Assembly (NCBI RefSeq): GCF_900094575.1
Contig: NZ_FMAE01000002.1
Location: 434,001 to 498,000 of the forward strand
Length of the DNA stretch: 64,000 nucleotides
Direction: 5' to 3'
Source of the DNA: Bradyrhizobium yuanmingense
Lineage (GTDB): Bacteria; Pseudomonadota; Alphaproteobacteria; Rhizobiales; Xanthobacteraceae
Shown here: one piece after another, positions 1 through 9,037 of the stretch
Layout of the letters: each line of letters opens with the position of its first letter
Position numbering within the stretch: the stretch's first letter is position 1
Program-made: the position numbers and the translations under genes
Notes under the pieces: model-generated
The model's database searches: none
Told to the model about the DNA's origin: nothing
What the model saw: the letters and a program-made list of their open reading frames with translations, nothing else

Positions 1-1006
1 GCTCGAACAGCAGCCCCACGATCGGCTCGGCGAGCACGATCAGGCCGACCGTGGCCGGCAGCGCCAGCCCGGCGGAAAGCTCCAGCGCGCGGGATTCGGC
101 ATGCGCCACCGCGTCGCGATCGGAGCTCGCGACGGCGCGCGTCAGCTCCGGCACCAGCACGGTGCCCATGGCGACGCCGACGATGCCGAGCGGCAGCTCG
201 ATCAAGCGGTTGGCGAAATAGAGCCAGGACACCGCGGACGGCGTTGCGGACGCGATGATCGCACCCGCCACCATCAGCCATTGCGGCCCCGAGCTTGCGA
301 TCATGCCGGGGATCGCCTTGGCGAAGAAGCCGCGCATCTCCTTGTCGAAACTCGCGCGCAGCGGTGTCGCAAGGCGCGCGCTTCGCTGCGACAGCAGCAT
401 CAAGAGTTGCAGCAAGCCGGCGAGGCCGACGGTCGCTGCCAGGATCCAGGCGGCGAAGCCGGCGTCTGCATGCCAGACCAGCAGCATCGCGATCGCGGCG
501 ATCAGCGCAATGTTGAACAGCAGTGGCGAGAACGCCGTCAGCGCGAAGCGTCCCTGCGCATTGAGCAGCCCCATCAGCACGGTGACGGGACCGGCGAAGG
601 CGAGGTAAGGCAGCATCAGCCGCGCGTTCTGAACCGCGAGATCGAGCGTGCCACTGCCGAGGAATCCCGGCGCGATCACCGTCATGATCAGCGGCATCAA
701 CAATGCGAGCAGGAGTGAGATCCCGATCAGGGCCGTGCTGACCGTGCCGATCACGCGCCCCGCGAACGCCGCGGCTTCCGCCACCCCGTCGCGGTCCCGC
801 ACCCGCAGCCAGGCTGGGATCAGCGCCGCGTTCAGCGCGCCCTCGCTGAGCAGCCGCCGCACCACGTTGACGAGCTGGAACGCCGCCAGAAACGCATCCG
901 CCACGGCGCCGGTGCCGAGCAGCGCCGCAATCAGGGAATCGCGGGCGAAACCCAGCAGGCGCGAGGCCAGCGTTCCCGTCGAGACGGTCAGGAAGGAGCG
1001 GATCAT
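1..1006 (-). CDS. murJ: MurJ/MviN lipid II flippase, partial (N-terminal 335 residues)
   Basis: The translation from the minus-strand ATG at 1006 begins MIRSFLTVSTGTLASRLLGF and continues with the polar helix typical of the MOP/MviN superfamily (RDSLIAALLGTGAVADAFLAAF, then a VNVVRRLLSEGALNAALIP stretch). MurJ flips undecaprenyl-linked lipid II across the inner membrane for peptidoglycan synthesis. The whole visible part is strongly hydrophobic. The gene runs off the left edge, so roughly the C-terminal third is missing from the window. It is transcribed away from the PfkB kinase gene, with about 125 bases between the two starts. A shorter start is possible but the MIRS start fits the family N-terminus well. 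Confidence 0.9.
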   Translation of the reverse strand, partial: MIRSFLTVSTGTLASRLLGFARDSLIAALLGTGAVADAFLAAFQLVNVVRRLLSEGALNAALIPAWLRVRDRDGVAEAAAFAGRVIGTVSTALIGISLLLALLMPLIMTVIAPGFLGSGTLDLAVQNARLMLPYLAFAGPVTVLMGLLNAQGRFALTAFSPLLFNIALIAAIAMLLVWHADAGFAAWILAATVGLAGLLQLLMLLSQRSARLATPLRASFDKEMRGFFAKAIPGMIASSGPQWLMVAGAIIASATPSAVSWLYFANRLIELPLGIVGVAMGTVLVPELTRAVASSDRDAVAHAESRALELSAGLALPATVGLIVLAEPIVGLLFE

Positions 1007-1130
1007 GCTCTCGAAAATACCGTTGCTTGCCCGCCAAGGCCCGGTCGTGATAGGCCGCGAGCTTGGATTTCAGGCCGACAGGAAGCGGATTTCCGGTTAG
1101 ATCGCAATCCGGCAAACAGGATCAAGGTGA

Positions 1131-2132
1131 ATGGCTGACGTGAAATATGACGTTCTCGGCATCGGCAACGCGCTGTTCGACGTGCTGGTTCGGACCGACG
1201 AGGCCTTTCTGGCCAAGCATGGCATGGCGAAAGGCAGCATGTCGCTGATCGACGAGGCGCGCGCGGCCGCCATCTACAAGGACATGGGTCCGGCGACCGA
1301 GGTCTCGGGCGGTTCGGCCGCCAACACCATCGTCGGCATCGGCAGCCTGGGGGCACGCGCCGCCTATGTCGGCAAGGTCAAGGACGACCAGATCGGCAAG
1401 CTCTACGTGCACGACATTCGCGCCGCCGGCGTTGCCTTCAACACGCCGGCCGCCAAGGACGGCCCCGCCACCGGCTGCTCCTACATCCTGGTCACCGGCG
1501 ACGGCGAGCGCACCATGAACACCTATCTCGGCGCGGCGCAGGACCTGTCGCCCGCCGACATCGACCCGGCCGAGATTGCCGGCGCCGGCATCGTCTACCT
1601 CGAGGGCTATCTCTGGGACCCCAAGAACGCCAAGGAGGCCTTCGTCAAGGCGGCCAAGATCGCCCATGACGCCAAGCGCAAGGTGGCGCTGACGCTGTCC
1701 GATTCCTTCTGCGTTGATCGCTATCGCGACGAGTTTCTCTCGCTGATGCGGGGCGGCACCGTCGACATCGTGTTCGCCAACGAGTCCGAACTCCACTCGC
1801 TCTACATGACCTCGGACTTCGACACCGCGCTGAAGCAGCTGCGCAACGACGTCAATCTCGGTGTGGTCACCCGCAGCGAGAAGGGCTGCATGGTGGTCTC
1901 GTCCGAGGATGCCGTCGCAGCGCCGGCGTTCCCGGTCGACAAGGTGGTCGACACCACCGGCGCCGGCGACCTCTTCGCCGCCGGCTTCCTCTACGGCCTC
2001 GCGCGCAACTTCGGCTACAAGCAGTGCGGCGAGCTCGGCGCGCTCGCCGCCGCCGAAGTCATCCAGCACATCGGCGCGCGGCCTCAGGTATCGTTGAAGG
2101 AGCTGGCCGAGCAGCGCGGGCTGACGGCGTAA
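1131..2132 (+). CDS. PfkB-family carbohydrate/adenosine kinase
   Basis: 333 residues, the normal length of a ribokinase-family (PfkB) sugar or nucleoside kinase. The substrate-binding N-terminal motif (SGGSAANTIVGIGSLG, about residues 60-75) and the C-terminal PfkB signature DTTGAGDLFAAGF (from residue 274) are both present; Asp280 in GAGD is the expected catalytic base and the GAG forms the anion hole. Rhizobial homologues are usually annotated as adenosine kinase, which would phosphorylate adenosine to AMP in purine salvage, but the sequence alone does not fix the substrate. The ATG follows a short AAGGTGA stretch. It is a single gene between divergent murJ and the convergent outer membrane protein gene. 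Confidence 0.88.
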   Translation: MADVKYDVLGIGNALFDVLVRTDEAFLAKHGMAKGSMSLIDEARAAAIYKDMGPATEVSGGSAANTIVGIGSLGARAAYVGKVKDDQIGKLYVHDIRAAGVAFNTPAAKDGPATGCSYILVTGDGERTMNTYLGAAQDLSPADIDPAEIAGAGIVYLEGYLWDPKNAKEAFVKAAKIAHDAKRKVALTLSDSFCVDRYRDEFLSLMRGGTVDIVFANESELHSLYMTSDFDTALKQLRNDVNLGVVTRSEKGCMVVSSEDAVAAPAFPVDKVVDTTGAGDLFAAGFLYGLARNFGYKQCGELGALAAAEVIQHIGARPQVSLKELAEQRGLTA

Positions 2133-2225
2133 GAAATTATCTCTGCCTCCACGATGCGGTCGGCATAGCGACCGCACTTTGCCGGCGTGCCGCGTAGAAC
2201 GAGGCGCTCTCTCTGGCTCCTGATC

Positions 2226-2260
2226 AAAAAAAACGGCTCCGAGCCGAATGGCCGGAGCCG
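2226..2260 (-). terminator. Rho-independent terminator after the outer membrane protein gene
   Basis: Read on the minus strand, CGGCTCCG (2253-2260) pairs with CGGAGCCG (2234-2241) around an 11-base loop and is followed directly by eight T (2226-2233). It lies 22 bases past the stop of the 2283-3116 gene, so it ends that transcript; the PfkB gene converges on it from the other side. Confidence 0.88.
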
Positions 2261-2282
2261 GGATCTTGGGCTTCTTCGCTTC

Positions 2283-3116
2283 TCAGTACTTGGCCATCAT
2301 CGGCCCGCCGAACTTGTAGTTCAGGCCGGCCCGCACGGTATGGAAGGTGAGGTCCTGCGAGATGCGTTCGACGTAGTTGGAGCCGGGCGGAGCAAAAGTG
2401 CTGCCGGGCACGTAGGTCGATGTGTAATCCACGCCGCCGAGATCGGTGTAGAGATATTCGAGCTTAACCGTCCAATTCGGCACGAAGGCGTGCTCAACGC
2501 CGGCGCCGACCGTCCAGCCGACCTTCGTCTCGGACACCGAACCCGTCTTGGTATAACCATTGGACGAGGTGAGATCCCAGCTTCCCTTGACGCTGCCGAC
2601 GGCCAGACCGCCGGTGACGTACAGCAGGGTCTTGTCGACCGCATAGCCGGCGCGGCCGCGAACGGTCACGAGCCAATCGTTGCGGATGCTTTCGTCGAAT
2701 GTGCGGATCACCGGCGGATTCGCTCCGGTGAAAACGGTGCGCGCACCGATATCTGTTGCGTTGGCGTCGGCTTCTACACCCAGAACCCAAGCACCGGTCT
2801 GCCAGTTCGCGCCGATCTGAAGACCGCCGATAGCGCCGGCCGGATCGAGGCGGCGATTGCTCAGCGCCACAAACTCGTTCCTGAACGCTACGCCTTCCAC
2901 GGCCCAGCTGCTGGTGGGATCGAGCACGGTGCCGAGATCCGACTGTCCCCAAGCGTAACCCGCATTCACGCCCACGTAAAAACCGGTCCAGTTATAGACG
3001 GCTACGGCGGTCGCTGGTGCCTTGAAGGGCCGGGCCGCGAGATCTGCAGCGCTTGCCGAGCCGACGGTTGCAAATCCAATTCCTGCAACCAGGATGGTCC
3101 TCCAAGCCAATTTCAT
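2283..3116 (-). CDS. Outer membrane beta-barrel protein (Omp25/RopB type)
   Basis: 277 residues. A signal peptide (MKLAWRTILVAGIGFATVGSA, cleavage near residue 23 after ASA) precedes the family start ADLAARPFKAP and the NWTGFYVGVNAGYAWG strand found in the Omp25/RopB/opacity-type barrel proteins of Rhizobiales. Alternating hydrophobic beta-strands continue to the end (VKLEYLYTDLGG, VRAGLNYKFGG). It ends in ...MMAKY rather than in the usual terminal Phe, with the YKF strand eight residues in. These small porin-like proteins sit in the outer membrane and are often species-specific in their loops. A second family member is at 19579-20307. The gene has its own strong terminator and is monocistronic. 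Confidence 0.87.
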   Translation of the reverse strand: MKLAWRTILVAGIGFATVGSASAADLAARPFKAPATAVAVYNWTGFYVGVNAGYAWGQSDLGTVLDPTSSWAVEGVAFRNEFVALSNRRLDPAGAIGGLQIGANWQTGAWVLGVEADANATDIGARTVFTGANPPVIRTFDESIRNDWLVTVRGRAGYAVDKTLLYVTGGLAVGSVKGSWDLTSSNGYTKTGSVSETKVGWTVGAGVEHAFVPNWTVKLEYLYTDLGGVDYTSTYVPGSTFAPPGSNYVERISQDLTFHTVRAGLNYKFGGPMMAKY

Positions 3117-3321
3117 GGCATTCCCCCTAGATCAACAATCGATCAAGTCAGGACACGACCGTAACATTGTACTGCCGCCGATGGCTGTGCCGGGCCTGCC
3201 ACAGGTGATCGACATTGAACGCGCGTGGGAGACGCCACAAGCAGAATGAATGGCGCACCTGTCCAAATAGCTGGAACTAAGGGTGCCGCGCAGCATCCGG
3301 CGGCGTAACGCTCGTCATCCC

Positions 3322-3400
3322 CGTCATTGCGAGCGCAGCGAAGCAGTCCAGAATCTCTGCGGGGAGACAGCTGGATTGCTTCGCTGCGCTCGCAATGACG
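3322..3400. repeat. Palindromic intergenic repeat, family A
   Basis: The element starts CGTCATTGCGAGCGCAGC and ends GCTGCGCTCGCAATGACG, an almost perfect long inverted repeat (about 29 bases per arm, through CCAG/CTGG) around a short variable centre. Copies are also at 8937-9016 and 46697-46783. It could form a cruciform or RNA hairpin. Confidence 0.9.
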
Positions 3401-3430
3401 ATGTAGGCAGGCGCGGGCCTCAATCAAAAC

Positions 3431-3530
3431 TGTCATCGCCCGGCGAAGACCGGGCGATCCAGTACTCCGAGCGGCTGTGATGGATCGAGAAGCCGCGGCG
3501 TACGGGATTCGCCTGCGGGGGGAATGACGG
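3431..3530. repeat. Palindromic intergenic repeat, family C (reverse orientation)
   Basis: Starts TGTCATCGCCCGGC...GACCGGGCGATCCAGTA and ends near GGGGGGAATGACGG. It is the reverse-complement orientation of the copies at 11021-11124 and 43436-43540, and matches 50051-50152, sharing the GATCCAGTACTCCGAG and GCGGCGTAC cores. Together with the family A copy it fills most of the 440-base gap between the outer membrane protein and acyl-CoA synthetase genes; nothing else was recognised there. Confidence 0.75.
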
Positions 3531-3559
3531 TCGTTGTATATGGAGCGCGTTCAACACTT

Positions 3560-5254
3560 TCACGCCGTCTTCGCCGCCTTCAATCCGAGCCGCTGCTCGA
3601 CTGCCTCGCGCATCAGGAATTTCTGGATCTTTCCGGTCACGGTCATCGGAAATTCGTCGACGAACTCGACGTAGCGCGGGATCTTGTTGTGGGCGATCTG
3701 GCCCTCGCAGAAGGCACGTACTTCCTCAGCCGTCAGTTGCTCGCCCGCTCTGACACGAATCCAGGCGCAGAGCTCCTCGCCGTAGCGGGTGTCTGCGACG
3801 CCAAAAATCTGCACGTCCTGGATCTTGGGATGGCGATACAGAAACTCCTCGATCTCGCGCGGATAGAGGTTTTCGCCGCCGCGGATCACCATGTCCTTGA
3901 TGCGGCCGACGATGTTGCAATAGCCTTCGTCGTCGACGGTGGCGAGATCGCCGGTATGCATCCAGCCGTTGGCGTCGAGCACGTCGGCGGTCTTTTCCTT
4001 CTCCTCCCAATAGCCCAGCATGATGCTGTAGCCGCGGGTGCACAGCTCGCCGCGTTCGCCGCGCTTGACGATCCTGCCCTCGAGATCGACGATCTTGACC
4101 TCGACATGCGGATGGATACGTCCGACCGTGGAGACACGTCGCTCCAGCGGATCGTCCACCGCGCTCTGGAAGCTGACGGGGCTGGTTTCGGTCATGCCAT
4201 AGGCGATGGTGACCTCCCGCATGTTCATCTCGGTGTTGACGCGCTTCATCACCTCGATAGGGCAGGGCGCGCCGGCCATGATGCCGGTCCGCAGCGATGT
4301 CAGGTCGAAGCCGGCGAATTCGGGGTGATCAAGTTCGGCGATGAACATCGTCGGCACGCCGTAGAGCGCCGTGCATTTCTCCTGCTCGATGGTGCGCAGC
4401 GTCGCGAGCGGGTCAAAACCCTCGCCGGGATAGACCATTGCGGCGCCGAGCGTCACGGAGGCAAGGTTGCCCATCACCATGCCGAAGCAATGATAGAGCG
4501 GCACCGGAATGCAGATGCGGTCCTGCTCGGTGAGGCGCATCGCGCGGCCGACGAAATAGCCGTTGTTGAGGATGTTGTGGTGGGTCAGTGTCACGCCCTT
4601 CGGTGATCCGGTCGTGCCGCTGGTGAACTGGATGTTGACGGGATCGTCGAACTGCAGCTCGGCGCCGAGCGCGGCCAATTGCTGACGGTGCCGGTCGCCA
4701 CCCATCTGCGCGACCTCGTCGAAGGCAATTGTGCCCGGTGCGGCCGGGCCGCCGATCTGGATGACATTGCGGAGGGCCGGCAGCCGTGCCGCTTGCAGCT
4801 GTCCGGGCCTGGCGGATGACAGCTCCGGCAACAGCGTGTTGAGCATCTCCATGTAGTTGCTGGTCTTGAACGCCGTCGCGGTGACGATCGCCGCGCAGCC
4901 GACCTTGCGAAGCGCAAATTCCAGCTCGCTGAGGCGGTAGGCGGGGTTGATCGTCACCAGGATCAGGCCGGCCTTGGCGGCGGCGAACTGGGTCAGCGTC
5001 CATTCCGGCCGGTTCAGCGACCAGATGCCGATCCGCTCCCCGCGTTCGAGGCCGAGCGCGAGAAAGCCGGCGGCGAGCGCATCGACCCGCTCGGCGAATT
5101 CTTTCCAGGTCCATCGGACGCCGTGGCTGGGCGAGACCAGCGCTTCGCGATTGCACCAGCGCTGCGCGGCCTGGTCGGGACTCCGGCCGATCGTGTGGCC
5201 GAGCAGCGGCGCGTCCGAGATGCCGCAAACGTAGCTGTCCGCTTTGTCCGCCAA
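3560..5254 (-). CDS. AMP-binding acyl-CoA synthetase (medium/long-chain type)
   Basis: 564 residues, full length for an ANL-superfamily acyl-CoA ligase, which activates a carboxylic acid with ATP to an acyl-adenylate and then to the CoA thioester. The ATP-binding loop [10 protein letters not shown] is at residues 211-220, followed by the YGMTETSP motif, GYWEEKEKT, the hinge motif [19 protein letters not shown] and the C-terminal catalytic lysine in VTGKIQKF. The sequence resembles the ACSF2-like fatty-acyl-CoA synthases common in Bradyrhizobium; the substrate is not determined by sequence. It lies alone between repeat elements, upstream of a serine hydrolase gene in the same orientation but separated by a family B repeat, so joint transcription is uncertain. 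Confidence 0.9.
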   Translation of the reverse strand: MADKADSYVCGISDAPLLGHTIGRSPDQAAQRWCNREALVSPSHGVRWTWKEFAERVDALAAGFLALGLERGERIGIWSLNRPEWTLTQFAAAKAGLILVTINPAYRLSELEFALRKVGCAAIVTATAFKTSNYMEMLNTLLPELSSARPGQLQAARLPALRNVIQIGGPAAPGTIAFDEVAQMGGDRHRQQLAALGAELQFDDPVNIQFTSGTTGSPKGVTLTHHNILNNGYFVGRAMRLTEQDRICIPVPLYHCFGMVMGNLASVTLGAAMVYPGEGFDPLATLRTIEQEKCTALYGVPTMFIAELDHPEFAGFDLTSLRTGIMAGAPCPIEVMKRVNTEMNMREVTIAYGMTETSPVSFQSAVDDPLERRVSTVGRIHPHVEVKIVDLEGRIVKRGERGELCTRGYSIMLGYWEEKEKTADVLDANGWMHTGDLATVDDEGYCNIVGRIKDMVIRGGENLYPREIEEFLYRHPKIQDVQIFGVADTRYGEELCAWIRVRAGEQLTAEEVRAFCEGQIAHNKIPRYVEFVDEFPMTVTGKIQKFLMREAVEQRLGLKAAKTA

Positions 5255-5297
5255 GTCGAAATCCTTTCGTGAGTGATGATCGGCACACTCTACCCGT

Positions 5298-5383
5298 CGT
5301 CATGCCCGGGCTTGTCCCGGGCATCCACGTTCTTTGTGCCGCGTGGCAAGTCGTGGATGGCCGGGACAAGCCCGGCCATGACG
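5298..5383. repeat. Palindromic intergenic repeat, family B
   Basis: Begins CGTCATGCCCGGGCTTGT and the motif CATCCACGTTCTTTG, and ends GTGGATGGCCGGGACAAG...GGCCATGACG. The two halves pair as a long imperfect stem. Related copies are at 24186-24271 and 27004-27085. Confidence 0.88.
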
Positions 5384-5402
5384 TCAGGTGAGAGGTTGCG
5401 AG

Positions 5403-6599
5403 TCACGCCGCCTTCTGCCCGCTTCCGGCAGCATCGAGCCCGGCATAAACGCCGCGCTCAAAGCCCGCGAACGCCTCCAGGCATTTCGCATCCGCGAACG
5501 GCAGCAGCTGCATCAGGATGACGCCGGTGACGTCGCGCGCCGGATCGATCCAGTAGTAGGTGTTGGCAAGGCCTGCCCAGGCGAGGCTGCCGGCGCTGCG
5601 GCCCTCGGCGGTTTTGGCGGTGTTGATCATGAAGCTGAGGCCCCACTTCTTCACCTGCTCAGGATAGAGATCGACGTCGTTGGTGTACATCGGCGCCGCC
5701 GTCGTCATCTTGCCCATAGCGAGGTCGCCAATGTGGTTCTGCCCCATCGTCGCGACCGTCTCGGCTTTCAGCACCTGGTTGCCGTTGCCGCGCCCCTTGT
5801 TGAGGATCATCTGGGTGAACTTGATGTAGTCGGCCGCCGTCGAATAGAGACCGCCGCCGCCCATGTGGAATTCCGGCTCCTGCTCGAGCTCGAACGGGAT
5901 CGCTGCGAGCTGGCCGTCCTCGCCGCGCGCATGCATGCCGACCAGCCGCTTGCGCATGTCGTCGGTGATCTTGAAAGCGGTGTCGCGCATGCCGAGCGGC
6001 GCGAACAGATTGTCGCGCAGGTAAGCATCCAGCCGCTTGCCGCTGGCGGCTTCCACCGCCTTGCCGACGAAATCGATGTTGGTGCCGTATTCCCAGCGCG
6101 TGCCGGGGTCGGACATGATCGGCGTCTTCAATGCCGCGTTCTGGCAGGTGGTGATGGCGGGAATGCCGTTCTTGTCCAGATAGACCGCGAGATCGCCGTT
6201 CCACATGTTGTAGCAGAAGCCGGCGGTGTGGGTCATGAGCTGGCGCAGCGTGATCGGTCCTTTGGCCGGCCGCAGCTTCGCCTCGCCATTGGCGTCAAAA
6301 CCTTCGAGCACCTGCGGATTGGCGATCTCCGGCAAGACATCGCCGATCGGCGCATCCAGCGACAGCTTGCCCTGCTCGACCAGCTGCATGGCGCCCGCTG
6401 TGGTCACCGCCTTCGTCATGGAGGCGATCCAGAACACGCTGTCGACACTCATCGCATCGGGCTTGGACAGATCGCGCTTGCCGAACGCGCCCTGATACAG
6501 CACGTCTTGACCGCTGGCCGCGATGGCGACGACGCCCGGAATCTCCTTGGTCTCGCTCTTCTGACGCAGAATCTCATCGATCTGTGCTTGGCTTTGCAT
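5403..6599 (-). CDS. Serine hydrolase, class C beta-lactamase/esterase family
   Basis: 398 residues. The nucleophile motif S-M-T-K is at residues 60-63 (WIASMTKAVTT), the family HTAG motif is in LMTHTAGFCYN, and the Y-S-T-A-A-D-Y segment is typical of the EstB/PBP4-like branch. No signal peptide is evident at the N-terminus (MQSQAQIDEILRQ), so a cytoplasmic esterase or transesterase is more likely than a periplasmic beta-lactamase. The physiological substrate cannot be read from the sequence. A second, secreted member of the same superfamily is at 12619-14046 but they are not close paralogues. Confidence 0.85.
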   Translation of the reverse strand: MQSQAQIDEILRQKSETKEIPGVVAIAASGQDVLYQGAFGKRDLSKPDAMSVDSVFWIASMTKAVTTAGAMQLVEQGKLSLDAPIGDVLPEIANPQVLEGFDANGEAKLRPAKGPITLRQLMTHTAGFCYNMWNGDLAVYLDKNGIPAITTCQNAALKTPIMSDPGTRWEYGTNIDFVGKAVEAASGKRLDAYLRDNLFAPLGMRDTAFKITDDMRKRLVGMHARGEDGQLAAIPFELEQEPEFHMGGGGLYSTAADYIKFTQMILNKGRGNGNQVLKAETVATMGQNHIGDLAMGKMTTAAPMYTNDVDLYPEQVKKWGLSFMINTAKTAEGRSAGSLAWAGLANTYYWIDPARDVTGVILMQLLPFADAKCLEAFAGFERGVYAGLDAAGSGQKAA

Positions 6600-6945
6600 G
6601 GCGTTTCCTCGGGTTTGATTATTGTTGGAAGTGATCGATTGTCTTCCCGGATCTCCGGCGCGGCAAGCGCCATCTATGTATCTGCACCGGTCGCGATGTC
6701 GTGACTTGACGGTCTTGATCCAACGCAGGACGACAACGAGGCTGAGCGCGTACGCTCTTTTACAATCTGCGGTGGATCGACGTGTCTCGCCTCACCTTGG
6801 ATGGGTTGCTCGCGATATGCTTCGTGGTTCTCGAACCCCTGAAACATTTCGTGAGCTGCCGCGTTCAGCACCCGGCCCGATCGACGAGCCGTTAAGACTT
6901 GATGCAAATGTGCCGGCCGTGGATGGGCGGCGAGGGGGACCTCAG
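6600..6945. other. Intergenic region, no gene recognised
   Basis: About 346 bases between the divergent serine hydrolase and the small gene at 6946. An open frame continues upstream of 6946 through this region, but its translation has no family-like features and the better ribosome binding site is at 6946. A short GAGCG-CGTA-CGCTC hairpin followed by TTTT lies near 6747-6764 and is too weak to call. Confidence 0.4.
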
Positions 6946-7266
6946 ATGATTTCGACCTGGAGCGAATGGAAGCGCTATCCCCGTCCGGGACGTGGCGAGA
7001 ACCTGGAGGCGCCGATTTCGCCGGGGATCTACGAGGTCCGCGTCGCCGGCACCGGCGCCCTCTATTCCTTCGGAGCGGTGGACAATCTGGCGCAGGCGCT
7101 GGCGCTGCTGCCGGTCGGTTCGAAGTCATGGTTCGGCCGCCGCGACACGTCTCATGTCCCGGATCTCGAATATCGGACATGCGCGACGTCCACAAAAGCG
7201 GATGCCAAGGCCGCCGCCGAGCGCATGATCGGCCGTCGCGAGACCTATATGAGCGGCGCGGCCTAA
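6946..7266 (+). CDS. Conserved hypothetical protein, 106 aa
   Basis: The start ATG at 6946 is preceded by GAGGGGGAC at good spacing. The protein (MISTWSEWKRYPRPGRGENL...) is soluble and contains SPGIYEVRVAGTGALYSFG and a basic tail region with DAKAAAERMIGRRETYMSGAA. I do not recognise a named family with certainty; GIYEVR..G.G.L.YFG-like patterns occur in small GIY-YIG-related or DUF proteins of Bradyrhizobium, but the nuclease residues are not demonstrable here. It is followed after 108 bases by the aldehyde dehydrogenase gene with its own ribosome binding site. Confidence 0.65.
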   Translation: MISTWSEWKRYPRPGRGENLEAPISPGIYEVRVAGTGALYSFGAVDNLAQALALLPVGSKSWFGRRDTSHVPDLEYRTCATSTKADAKAAAERMIGRRETYMSGAA

Positions 7267-7374
7267 GGCCGCTGCCAGTTTAGCTGCCATCTGACGTGCG
7301 TTTGCAGGGCGGTGCATTGCGCACCGTCTGTCCCTATATTGCGGCCGATCCGATCGCCGCCAGGGAGAAACGCC

Positions 7375-8868
7375 ATGACCCAGACCACCGCCGCACGCGC
7401 CCCGCAAGCCACCGCCACCCTGCGCGACCGGTTGAAGGACCCCTCGCTGCTAAAGGAGGCCTGCTACATCGACGGCGCCTGGGTCGGCACGCCGGTCTTC
7501 GCCGTCAACAATCCCGCCACCGGCGTCGAGCTCGCAAAGGTGCCGCAGCTTGGTGCTGACGACACCACCCGGGCGGTGGAAGCTGCCGAGCGCGCCTTTC
7601 CGGGCTGGGCCAAGCACACTGCAAAACAGCGCTCGAACATTCTGCGCAAATGGTTCGAGCTGATCACGGCCAATCGCGAGGATCTCGCGCTGATCCTCAC
7701 CTCCGAGCAAGGCAAGCCGCTCACCGAGGCGCTGGGCGAGGTCGATATCGGCGCCGCCTATATCGAGTTCTTCGCCGAAGAAGCGAGGCGCGTCTATGGC
7801 GAGACCATCCCGACCCAGCGCGCCGATGCGCGCCTGCTCGCGATCAAGCAGCCGATCGGCGTCTGCGGTGCGATCACGCCGTGGAATTTCCCGAACTCTA
7901 TGATCACGCGCAAAGTGTCGCCGGCGCTGGCGGCCGGCTGCACCGTGGTGCTCAAGCCCGCCAACGAGACGCCGCTGTCGGCGCTGGCGCTCGCCGTGCT
8001 CGCCGAGCGGGCCGGCATCCCCAAGGGCGTGCTCAACATCATCACCGGCGACGCACCGCCCATCGGCAAGGTGCTGTGCGAGCATCCGGCCGTGCGCTTC
8101 GTCGGCTTCACCGGGTCCACCGCCGTCGGCAAGATCCTCTATCAACAGGCCTCGGTCGGCGTGAAGCGGCTCGGCCTCGAGCTCGGCGGCAATGCGCCGT
8201 TCATCGTGTTCGACGACGCCGACATCGATGCTGCGGTCGAGGGCGCCATCGTCTCGAAATACCGCAACATGGGCCAGACCTGCGTCTGCGCCAACCGCAT
8301 CTACGCCCAGGACAAGATCTACGACGAGTTCGTGCAGAAGCTCTCCAAGAAGGTCGCGGCAATGAAGATCGGCGACGGCACCGAGAGCGGCGTGACGCAG
8401 GGCCCGCTGATCAACATGAAGGCGGTCGACAAGGTCGAGCGCCACATCGCCGATGCCGTCAAGCGCGGCGCCAAGGTCGTCACCGGCGGCAAGCGCAGCG
8501 AGCTTGGGCGCTCCTTCTTCGAGCCGACGGTGCTCGCCGACGTCAAGCCGGACTCGCTGGTGTCGCAGGAGGAGACCTTCGGCCCCCTCGCACCCGTGAT
8601 CCGTTTCAAGGACGAGGCCGACGTCATCGCGATGTGCAACGCCTCGCCGTTCGGCCTCGCGTCGTACTTCTACTCCCGCGATCTCGGCCGCGTCTGGCGC
8701 GTCGCCGAAGCGCTGGAGTCGGGCATGGTCGGCGTCAACACCGGCCTCATCACCACCGAGGTCGCGCCCTTCGGCGGCGTCAAGGAAAGCGGCCTGGGCC
8801 GCGAAGGCTCCCGTCACGGCATGGAAGAATATGTCGAGATCAAATACGTGATGATGGCGGGGGTGTGA
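7375..8868 (+). CDS. gabD: NAD(P)-dependent succinate-semialdehyde dehydrogenase
   Basis: 497 residues from the ATG at 7375, chosen because CAGGGAGAAACGCC lies just upstream; the frame is open further upstream but without a good start. The aldehyde dehydrogenase signatures are present: LELGGNAPF with the general base Glu269 and NMGQTCVCANR with the catalytic Cys303. The overall sequence (PIGVCGAITPWNFPNSMITRK, ESGLGREGSRHGMEEYVEIKY) is that of GabD-type succinate-semialdehyde dehydrogenases, which oxidise succinate semialdehyde to succinate in GABA degradation. No GABA transaminase gene is adjacent, so a glutarate-semialdehyde or broader aldehyde role is also possible. Confidence 0.88.
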   Translation: MTQTTAARAPQATATLRDRLKDPSLLKEACYIDGAWVGTPVFAVNNPATGVELAKVPQLGADDTTRAVEAAERAFPGWAKHTAKQRSNILRKWFELITANREDLALILTSEQGKPLTEALGEVDIGAAYIEFFAEEARRVYGETIPTQRADARLLAIKQPIGVCGAITPWNFPNSMITRKVSPALAAGCTVVLKPANETPLSALALAVLAERAGIPKGVLNIITGDAPPIGKVLCEHPAVRFVGFTGSTAVGKILYQQASVGVKRLGLELGGNAPFIVFDDADIDAAVEGAIVSKYRNMGQTCVCANRIYAQDKIYDEFVQKLSKKVAAMKIGDGTESGVTQGPLINMKAVDKVERHIADAVKRGAKVVTGGKRSELGRSFFEPTVLADVKPDSLVSQEETFGPLAPVIRFKDEADVIAMCNASPFGLASYFYSRDLGRVWRVAEALESGMVGVNTGLITTEVAPFGGVKESGLGREGSRHGMEEYVEIKYVMMAGV

Positions 8869-8913
8869 GCGGCTCGCTCGTGTCAGCGCGAATGCGAGCC
8901 AGGCGGAGATGTT

Positions 8914-8935
8914 GGAGAGGCCGACCGGCCTCTCC
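8914..8935. terminator. GC-rich hairpin after gabD
   Basis: GGAGAGGCCG-AC-CGGCCTCTCC, a perfect 10-bp stem with a two-base centre, 45 bases past the gabD stop. It lacks a T-run, so it may be a stabilising or Rho-independent-like hairpin only. The family A repeat follows immediately. Confidence 0.5.
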
Positions 8936-8936
8936 A

Positions 8937-9016
8937 CGTCATTGCGAGCGCAGCGAAGCAATCCAGAATCCCTCCGCGGAAACACTCTGGATTGCTTCGC
9001 TGCGCTCGCAATGACG
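8937..9016. repeat. Palindromic intergenic repeat, family A
   Basis: CGTCATTGCGAGCGCAGC at the left end and its exact complement GCTGCGCTCGCAATGACG at the right end, about 29-base arms with a 20-base centre. It sits between the convergent gabD and purC genes and could act as a bidirectional transcription barrier. Confidence 0.92.
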
Positions 9017-9037
9017 GAGCTGCGGTAACAGTCGGGC

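Noticed and set aside
5388..6704. 438-codon plus-strand open frame
   Set aside because: It mirrors the serine hydrolase gene on the other strand; its translation is Arg/His/Asp-rich without family motifs, as expected for a GC-rich antisense frame.
7450..8985. 511-codon minus-strand open frame
   Set aside because: Antisense shadow of gabD that also runs into a palindromic repeat.
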